Both the position numbers and the translations under genes were made by a program. A DNA stretch of 64,000 nucleotides, taken from NCBI GenBank assembly GCA_019638185.1, contig JAHBUH010000022.1:1-64000 (forward strand), read 5' to 3'. This stretch comes from Leadbetterella sp. Its GTDB lineage: Bacteria; Bacteroidota; Bacteroidia; Cytophagales; Spirosomataceae. Below, piece after piece: positions 58,618 to 64,000 of the stretch (position 1 is its first letter; each line of letters starts with the position of its first letter). The notes beneath the pieces are model-generated. The model saw only the letters and a program-made list of their open reading frames with translations. It was not told the origin of the DNA and searched no databases.

Positions 58618-60381
58618 ATGAACAAAAAGCTCAAAGTCGGTATTTTCTTCGGGGGACAGTCGAGAGAAAGAGAAATTTCATTTCTCGGCGGAAGAACAGC
58701 TTACGAACACATTGACAAACGCTACTTCGATCCTGTACTAATTTTTGTAGACAGCTTGGGAAACTTCATCCTGGTCGATGAGGCTGTCCTGGATGAGCCG
58801 GATATCCGGAGCTTCTATCCTTCTAAAAACCAGAATAACGGTTACAAAGTGTACATTGAATCCTTAGGGCCGCTTAAGGACTCCCAGCTCTATAAGCTTA
58901 TTTACAAGATCGGGTCACAGATCAAACCCGAAAACCTGAAAGAAGTCATTGATTTTGCGTTTGTGGTCATGCACGGCCCCTACGCCGAAGACGGAAGTGT
59001 GCAGGGCCTTTTTGAATGGCTGAATATCCCCTACATGGGGCCCGGCATCCTGGGCTCGGGCATCGGTATCAATAAGCCTTTCCAAAACCAGCTGATGGCC
59101 TATGCCACCGGCCAGGAGAAAAAATATACCACCGTCAGTAAGAAAGAATGGGTGGAAGGCGACCGCTCCAAGCTCTTTTCCCGGCTTATCGGGCAGCTGG
59201 GCTTCCCGCTGGTGGTAAAAGCACCGCACCAGGGCTCCTCTATCGGGGTGGCCATTGTGAAAAAGCGAAGCCTGGAAGAATTCAGCAGGGCCATGTCGCA
59301 ATGCTTTTTCGAGACCACCGTTATCCGCAAGGACTGGGATAAACTCTCCACCCGGCGGAAAAAGAACCTGCTGGAAAAGATGAGTAACCTGGATGAGGGC
59401 ATCGGTTTCCCGGTGGTGTTTAACGATGAAGTCATCTACCACCCCGCCGTTCTCCTTAAAAAGCTGAATGAGCACCTGGCTAAAAATGAGTCGGCCCTGC
59501 TCACCAGTGTAAACGCGGAAGACTATGTGCTGATTGAAGAATTTATATCCGGCCAGGAGTTTTCCTGCGGGGTGATCCAGGACGATAACGGCACGCCCAT
59601 AGCCCTGCCGCCGGCCGAAGTATACGGTGAAACCCAGACGTTTGATTTTAAAGCCAAATACAAGTCTACCGTCAGCAAAAAGCGGATCCCCGTGAAGACC
59701 AGCGATGAAAACCTGGATAAAATTCACGAAGACGTGCTGAAGGCCTTCCTGGCCACCGGCATGAGCGTGGTTTGCCGCATAGACGGCTTCATCACCGAAG
59801 AGGGTGAAGTACTGCTGCACGACCCGAACACCCTGCCGGGGATGTCACCCAGTTCCTTCATTTTCAAGCAAATGGCCGAAGTGGGCTTTAACATCACGGA
59901 TGCCATCACTTATTTTATCCGGCAGTCGCTCATAGAAAGAATGCGCAGCGGTAAAAACCGCTACGAGCTCAGTAACCTGCTGAATAATCTTTCTAACCGC
60001 ATCAGCGCCACCGGGCCCCGGAAAAAGCTGGCCATCCTTTTTGGCGAAAACGACGAAGAGTACGCCCTGGCCCGGAAAAAATACAGTCAATACTGCGGCA
60101 GCGAAGAATACGAACCTATCCCGGTGTGTGCGGCGCTGAACGGCTCCAAATACATCATCCCGCTGAATCTCATGTTTAAGCCGGATATCAATGAATTCGG
60201 CACGGCCATCGGTACGCCTAAGCACCCTTTCATTACGAAGAACATAGAGAAGACAAAGCAGCTGCGTGAATTTTACGTGGGCAAGGTGGATTTCTCGGTC
60301 CGGAAGATCTCGGATACCGATTTCACCCAGACCTTCCGCACGCTTTTCATCTGTAAAAACAAAGAGCTCACTATCCTTTAA
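58618..60381 (+). CDS. D-alanine--D-alanine ligase family protein with C-terminal extension
   Basis: 587 residues, about 250 more than usual Ddl. N-terminal domain GIFFGGQSREREISFLGG, ATP-grasp core with FPLVVKAPHQGSSIGVAI, VLIEEFISGQEFSCGV, and the metal site LHDPNTLPGMSPSSF. Sequence from about 250 to 300 is inserted in the ATP-grasp. After residue 460 a second segment begins KKLAILFGENDEEYALARKK, like the start of another Ddl domain, and then continues with unfamiliar sequence. The stop overlaps the rnhA start (TAATG). Dipeptide synthesis is likely but the product is uncertain. Confidence 0.88.
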   Translation: MNKKLKVGIFFGGQSREREISFLGGRTAYEHIDKRYFDPVLIFVDSLGNFILVDEAVLDEPDIRSFYPSKNQNNGYKVYIESLGPLKDSQLYKLIYKIGSQIKPENLKEVIDFAFVVMHGPYAEDGSVQGLFEWLNIPYMGPGILGSGIGINKPFQNQLMAYATGQEKKYTTVSKKEWVEGDRSKLFSRLIGQLGFPLVVKAPHQGSSIGVAIVKKRSLEEFSRAMSQCFFETTVIRKDWDKLSTRRKKNLLEKMSNLDEGIGFPVVFNDEVIYHPAVLLKKLNEHLAKNESALLTSVNAEDYVLIEEFISGQEFSCGVIQDDNGTPIALPPAEVYGETQTFDFKAKYKSTVSKKRIPVKTSDENLDKIHEDVLKAFLATGMSVVCRIDGFITEEGEVLLHDPNTLPGMSPSSFIFKQMAEVGFNITDAITYFIRQSLIERMRSGKNRYELSNLLNNLSNRISATGPRKKLAILFGENDEEYALARKKYSQYCGSEEYEPIPVCAALNGSKYIIPLNLMFKPDINEFGTAIGTPKHPFITKNIEKTKQLREFYVGKVDFSVRKISDTDFTQTFRTLFICKNKELTIL

Positions 60382-60989
60382 TGGCAAAATACTATGTGGT
60401 CTGGAAAGGGCGAACTACCGGCATCCTGGAAGACTGGGATTCCTGCAAAAAAAGCATAGAGGGGTTTGAAGGCGCTCAGTACAAATCATTTAAGACCTTA
60501 AAAGAGGCCGAAGAGGCCAAAAAAAAAGGGTTTTATAAATCCATCAAACCCAAAGAGCCGGCTGGCACCGGCCGGATTCCCCGGCCTGACTACCCCGCCT
60601 GGGCCGTAGATGCCGCCTGGAACACTAAAACCGGCGACATGGAGTACCAGGGAGTAGACCTCCAGACCGGCCGGAACCTCTTTCATCGCGGCCCTTTTTA
60701 TGACGGTACAAATAATATCGGGGAGTTCCTGGCCCTGGTGCACGCCCTGGCCCTGCTGCATAAGCACGGCTCGGAAGCGCCCGTTTTTTCCGACTCCCGC
60801 ACGGCCATTGCCTGGGTGAAGAAAAAGAAAGCCAATACCAAACTGGACCGCACCCCGCGAAACGGCGAGCTCTTTGAGCTGCTGGAAAGGGCGGAAACCT
60901 GGCTGAGAACCCATACCTATAAAAACCCCATCCGGAAGTGGGAAACCGAATGGTGGGGGGAAAACCCGGCCGACTTCGGGCGAAAATGA
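60381..60989 (+). CDS. rnhA: Ribonuclease H1 with N-terminal viroplasmin domain
   Basis: 202 residues. Residues 3-48 are the RNA/DNA hybrid-binding viroplasmin domain (YYVVWKGRTTGILEDWDSCK, GAQYKSFKTLKEAEEA). The rest is RNase H with the catalytic acids visible in AWAVDAAWN, NNIGEFLAL, PVFSDSRTA and NPADFG. It removes RNA from hybrids. The ATG is fused to the upstream stop (TAATG), giving translational coupling. Confidence 0.94.
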   Translation: MAKYYVVWKGRTTGILEDWDSCKKSIEGFEGAQYKSFKTLKEAEEAKKKGFYKSIKPKEPAGTGRIPRPDYPAWAVDAAWNTKTGDMEYQGVDLQTGRNLFHRGPFYDGTNNIGEFLALVHALALLHKHGSEAPVFSDSRTAIAWVKKKKANTKLDRTPRNGELFELLERAETWLRTHTYKNPIRKWETEWWGENPADFGRK

Positions 60990-61028
60990 AAGTCCCCGGA
61001 AAATCCGGATTAACTTAAAGTGTTAACT

Positions 61029-61724
61029 ATGTTCCGGTTTAAGCAGTTTACCGTCACCCAGGAAAATTCCGCCATGAAAGTCTGTACGGATTCCTGCCTG
61101 TTCGGCGCCCTGATCCGCGCTAATCAGCCGGTGAATGCCCTGGATATCGGTACGGGTACCGGCCTCCTCAGCCTGATGGTGGCGCAGCGCTACCCCCAGC
61201 TGATCCTTGACGCCGTGGAGATAGACAGCGGCTCCGCCGCAGACGCCCGGTATAATTTCACCCACAGCCCGTTTCAGGACCGCCTCCGGCTCCACGAATG
61301 CGCTGTCCAGGATTTTAAAACGGAAAAGACCTATGACCTGGTCTTCTCTAACCCGCCGTTTTACGAAAACCGGCTGAAGTCGCCCCATAGTCGTAAAAAC
61401 CTGGCCCACCATGCCACCGGGCTCTCCTTCCGGGAGCTGGCCGGTATTTCTGCCCGGCTGTTAAGTGCTGACGGTACCTTATGGATCCTGCTCCCGCCCT
61501 TTGAAATGGAGGCGTTTATCACTGAGGCCCGCAGCCACTCACTGGGCATAACGGCCCGCTATACCGTTCGCCATGATACCGGGAAGCCGGTCTTCAGGGA
61601 AGTGGTGGCTTTTTCCCGCCAGCACCCGCCTCATGCCCCGTCTCAGGAAATTATAATTTATGAAAACGCTAAATATAGTAGTATCTTTGCGGCATTACTG
61701 AGAGACTACTATCTCATCTTTTAG
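61029..61724 (+). CDS. trmN6: tRNA1(Val) (adenine37-N6)-methyltransferase
   Basis: 231 residues from ATG 61029 (a GTG at 61020 adds three residues). The SAM-binding motif is LDIGTGTGLLSLM, followed by LDAVEIDSGSAADARYN and the catalytic NPPF in FSNPPFYENRL. These match YfiC/TrmN6. It precedes the glycosyltransferase gene by 3 bases, although their functions are unrelated. Confidence 0.92.
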   Translation: MFRFKQFTVTQENSAMKVCTDSCLFGALIRANQPVNALDIGTGTGLLSLMVAQRYPQLILDAVEIDSGSAADARYNFTHSPFQDRLRLHECAVQDFKTEKTYDLVFSNPPFYENRLKSPHSRKNLAHHATGLSFRELAGISARLLSADGTLWILLPPFEMEAFITEARSHSLGITARYTVRHDTGKPVFREVVAFSRQHPPHAPSQEIIIYENAKYSSIFAALLRDYYLIF

Positions 61725-61727
61725 TTT

Positions 61728-62675
61728 ATGGACATATCCGTTGTAATACCGCTTTATAATGAGGCTGAATCGCTGCAGGAACTTTATGCCTGGATCCGGC
61801 GCGTTATGAACGATCACGCTTTTACCTATGAAGTGATCTTTGTAGATGACGGCAGCAATGACGGATCATGGGAGATCATCCGCACTCTGGCTACGGAAAA
61901 CCCGGAGGTACAAGGGTTCCGCTTCTCCAAAAATTACGGGAAGACGGCCGCCCTGCAGACCGGCTTTAACGAGACCTCGGGGAAAGTGGTCATCACCATG
62001 GACGCTGACCTCCAGGACAGCCCTGACGAGATCCCCGAGCTTTACCGCATGATCACCGAAGACGGTTATGACCTGGTTTCGGGATGGAAACAGAAGCGTT
62101 ATGACCCCATCACTAAAACGCTGCCTACCAAGCTCTTCAATGCTACCACCCGCTTCATTCATGACATTCACCTGCACGATATGAACTGCGGCCTGAAAGC
62201 CTATAACAGCAAGGTCACCAAGAGCATCGTAATTTACGGCGAAATGCACCGGTACATCCCCGTGGTGGCCAAATGGAACGGCTTCGGGAAGATCGGCGAA
62301 AAGGTGGTTCAACACCAGGCCCGGAAATACGGCCACACCAAATTCGGCATTGAGCGCTTCCTGAACGGCTTCCTGGACCTGCTTTCCATCACGTTCGTGA
62401 ATAAATTCGGCAAGAGCCCCATGCATTTCTTCGGGCTGTTCGGGGTGCTGTCATTTGTAGGTGGCCTGGCCATGGCCGCTTACCTGATCGGGGAGAAACT
62501 ATACAGCATTTATTCGCACCAACCCTACCGGAATGTAACCGATAACCCCCTTTTCTTCCTGGGACTGACAGCAGCACTGATTGGCTCCCAGATGTTCCTG
62601 GCCGGTTTCCTGGGTGAGCTCTTTGTGCGGAATAATGCCCGCAAAGACGATTACGTCATTTCAGAACGTATTTAA
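61728..62675 (+). CDS. Family 2 glycosyltransferase, polyprenyl-phosphate type
   Basis: 315 residues. GT2 domain with SVVIPLYNEAESLQELY, FVDDGSNDGSWEII, TMDADLQDSPDEIPELY and a central DMNCGLKAYN, then two C-terminal hydrophobic helices (FFGLFGVLSFVGGLAMAAYL, FFLGLTAALIGSQMFLAGFL). The pattern is that of undecaprenyl-phosphate sugar transferases (GtrB/ArnC, DPM1-like). The sugar is unknown. Confidence 0.92.
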   Translation: MDISVVIPLYNEAESLQELYAWIRRVMNDHAFTYEVIFVDDGSNDGSWEIIRTLATENPEVQGFRFSKNYGKTAALQTGFNETSGKVVITMDADLQDSPDEIPELYRMITEDGYDLVSGWKQKRYDPITKTLPTKLFNATTRFIHDIHLHDMNCGLKAYNSKVTKSIVIYGEMHRYIPVVAKWNGFGKIGEKVVQHQARKYGHTKFGIERFLNGFLDLLSITFVNKFGKSPMHFFGLFGVLSFVGGLAMAAYLIGEKLYSIYSHQPYRNVTDNPLFFLGLTAALIGSQMFLAGFLGELFVRNNARKDDYVISERI

Positions 62676-62704
62676 TCAATCAATTATAAATCGTTAACTA
62701 TTTC

Positions 62705-63223
62705 ATGAAAAAACTACTTTTTTATTCTTTCTTTGTGGTATCCGCACTATCTTCCTGTGACAAAAAAGACAACCCGGCCCCCGCTGCCAGCGTAGAAGGC
62801 AAATGGAACCTGGACAAGGCAGACATGACATTGAAGAGCCTGTTTGGTAACGAAGATGAGGCCATCGACTACAAAAGCCAGGGAGTTTTCCTGGAGCTGA
62901 AAAGCAACAATAAGTTTTCCACTAACCTCGTGCTATCCGACGAGATCAATGATCTGTTAATTAAAGGTGACCTCTACGAATCCGATTATGAGCTGAAAGG
63001 AAGCGAGATCACCCTGAAAATATACGATAATACTTACAAAGAATACCTGCCTGTAAAACTGAAAATACAGAGCTCAGATGAATCTAAAATGGTACTCCAA
63101 TTCACCAAAGCGGAGCTGGCTGAGTTGATGAAAGCTTATGATAAACTGGATGGCAGTGACGAAAACTCGCAAATGCTGGGATTAGTTACTTCCTTAAACC
63201 TGGTTCTGACTTTTACCAAATAA
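62705..63223 (+). CDS. Lipocalin-like lipoprotein
   Basis: 172 residues with a lipoprotein signal and the lipobox LSSC. The body begins VEGKWNLDKADM and continues as beta-strands (YKSQGVFLELKSNNKFSTNL, YELKGSEITLKIYDN), similar to the lipocalin-like domain proteins common in Bacteroidota. Ligand unknown. A strong terminator follows. Confidence 0.82.
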   Translation: MKKLLFYSFFVVSALSSCDKKDNPAPAASVEGKWNLDKADMTLKSLFGNEDEAIDYKSQGVFLELKSNNKFSTNLVLSDEINDLLIKGDLYESDYELKGSEITLKIYDNTYKEYLPVKLKIQSSDESKMVLQFTKAELAELMKAYDKLDGSDENSQMLGLVTSLNLVLTFTK

Positions 63224-63232
63224 AATATACAT

Positions 63233-63269
63233 GCCGTGCAGGTACAGCCCACCTGCACGGCTTTTTTTT
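63233..63269 (+). terminator. Strong rho-independent terminator
   Basis: Perfect 11-bp stem GCCGTGCAGGT (63233-63243) with ACCTGCACGGC (63251-63261), a 7-base loop and eight T residues, between convergent genes. Confidence 0.92.
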
Positions 63270-63281
63270 CAAACCAGGCCT

Positions 63282-64000
63282 TTAATACCCGTACCAGTCC
63301 TGCCACCAGCCCTTCAGCGACTTCCGGATCTCGTTTTCCCGGGCGTTCACGCCAGGCTCGTATACCTTTAAGCCCTTCAGGTCTTCCGGTAAAAAGTTTT
63401 GCTGTACAAAATGACCCGGGAAATCATGCGAATACTTATAACCTTTGCCGTAACCGATCTGCTTCATCAGCCGCGTAGGCGCATTCCGCAGGTCAATGGG
63501 CACCGGCAGGTGAGACGTTTTCTCGGCCAGCTGCATGGCCGCATCAATGGCCAGGTAGGCGGTATTAGACTTCGGTGAAGTGGCCAGGTAAATGGCTGTT
63601 TGCGATAAAATGATCCGGCTTTCCGGGTAACCTATCTTCATTACGGCATCCATGCAGGCATTAGCCACCATCATGGCGGTGGGGTTAGCCAGCCCAATAT
63701 CTTCCGAAGCCGAGATCAACATGCGCCGGGCTATAAACTTCACGTCTTCACCGGCCACCAGCATGCGGGCCATCCAGTACAGGGCCCCGTTAGGGTCGGA
63801 TCCGCGGATAGACTTGATAAAAGCCGAGATGATGTCATAATGCTGCTCACCCGACTTATCATACCGGGCAAAGTTCTTCTGCGCCAGCGCCTCCACCAGG
63901 GCATCGTCAATCACCACCGGCTCTTTCCCCTGCTGGGCATTCACCACCAGCTCCAGCAGGTTCAGCAGCTTACGGCCGTCGCCCCCGCTCATGCGGAACA
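63282..64000 (-). CDS. rarA: Replication-associated recombination protein A, N-terminus cut by window edge
   Basis: The 239 C-terminal residues are visible; the frame stays open to the window edge, so the AAA+ ATPase core lies outside. RMSGGDGRKLLNLLELV is the sensor 2 region. SAFIKSIRGSDPNGALYWMA, ISASEDIGLANPTAMMVANA, YLATSPKSNTAYLAIDAAM and NAPTRLMKQIGYGKGYKYSH are the strongly conserved C-terminal part of RarA/MgsA. It acts at stalled replication forks. Confidence 0.95.
   Translation of the reverse strand, partial: FRMSGGDGRKLLNLLELVVNAQQGKEPVVIDDALVEALAQKNFARYDKSGEQHYDIISAFIKSIRGSDPNGALYWMARMLVAGEDVKFIARRMLISASEDIGLANPTAMMVANACMDAVMKIGYPESRIILSQTAIYLATSPKSNTAYLAIDAAMQLAEKTSHLPVPIDLRNAPTRLMKQIGYGKGYKYSHDFPGHFVQQNFLPEDLKGLKVYEPGVNARENEIRKSLKGWWQDWYGY

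Noticed and set aside
58915-59820. Minus-strand open frame of 301 codons
   Set aside because: Shadow of the D-Ala-D-Ala ligase gene.
1-64000. tRNA, rRNA, insertion sequences, CRISPR arrays and prophage genes
   Set aside because: No tRNA T-loop pattern in intergenic regions, no transposase or integrase sequence, and no regularly spaced repeats were seen; a tRNAscan or IS search would be decisive.

Overview
The window looks like chromosomal DNA of a member of the Bacteroidota with moderate G+C (about half, judged by eye). The evidence is the gene families (GSCFA, DUF5687, DUF6686-like, DUF4097 pairs behind an ECF sigma factor, a TonB-dependent receptor with a carboxypeptidase-like N-terminal domain) and the promoters: many starts are preceded by the Bacteroidota -7 element TAnnTTTG, several with a TTTG -33 element 20 bases upstream. 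I cannot fix order or genus. No rRNA, tRNA, IS element, integrase or CRISPR array was seen. There is no gene-free stretch longer than 300 bases. One gene is cut at each end: a DUF4197 lipoprotein at the left and rarA at the right.

Layout. 1-13 kb is housekeeping: cinA, a lipoylated E2 acyltransferase, an M3 peptidase, queA, a PduO-type adenosyltransferase, tyrS and an ABC exporter. 13.3-13.9 kb is an AT-rich ParE-type toxin-antitoxin pair. 14-16.7 kb is a copper module (CopA plus a CopZ-like chaperone). 16.9-22.6 kb is an envelope-stress block (ECF sigma, HEAT-repeat anti-sigma candidate, two DUF4097 proteins), then a TonB-dependent receptor with a hairpin leader. 22.7-26 kb holds small proteins, a 71-bp tandem repeat and a minimal ABC module.

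26.1-44.6 kb is a molybdenum-cofactor region in three pieces. The first is U32 peptidase, ferredoxin, moaA and moeA. The second is moaC, a mobA-like gene, a moeB-like/rhodanese gene and a decayed MotA/TolQ-DUF2149 pair. The third, on the minus strand, is TauE/SafE, moaD, moaE, fdhD, a DUF7009-like gene, an FdhF/YdeP-type molybdoenzyme and a small sulfite-oxidase-fold protein. Between the first two pieces sit three self-contained regulated modules: ArsR-SRPBCC-DoxX, HxlR with a divergent DsbA-like protein, and a cysteine-rich MarR with a 77-residue thioredoxin-like protein. For each one an operator-like dyad lies on or next to a promoter.

44.6-51.5 kb has a PepSY-like gene fragment, a thioredoxin-like protein, a class A beta-lactamase-fold hydrolase, an unusual fusion of a serine hydrolase with a YdjC-type deacetylase, and a DUF5687 ABC exporter. 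51.6-54 kb is an AT-rich pair (DUF2268-like metalloprotease and membrane-bound AraC regulator). 54-64 kb is again housekeeping: mrp, GSCFA, DUF937-OmpA, a CAP-domain protein, a NifU-type scaffold, an elongated D-Ala-D-Ala ligase, rnhA, trmN6, a GT2 glycosyltransferase and a lipoprotein.

The best candidates for something undescribed are (1) the MarR regulator with a C163/C166/C180/C196 cluster, whose 19-bp box occurs in front of both its own gene and a tiny CPVC thioredoxin and doubles as a terminator stem; (2) the MotA/TolQ-DUF2149 pair, where one gene lacks its first half and the other has an in-frame amber codon before an apparently conserved C-terminus; and (3) the hydrolase-deacetylase fusion.
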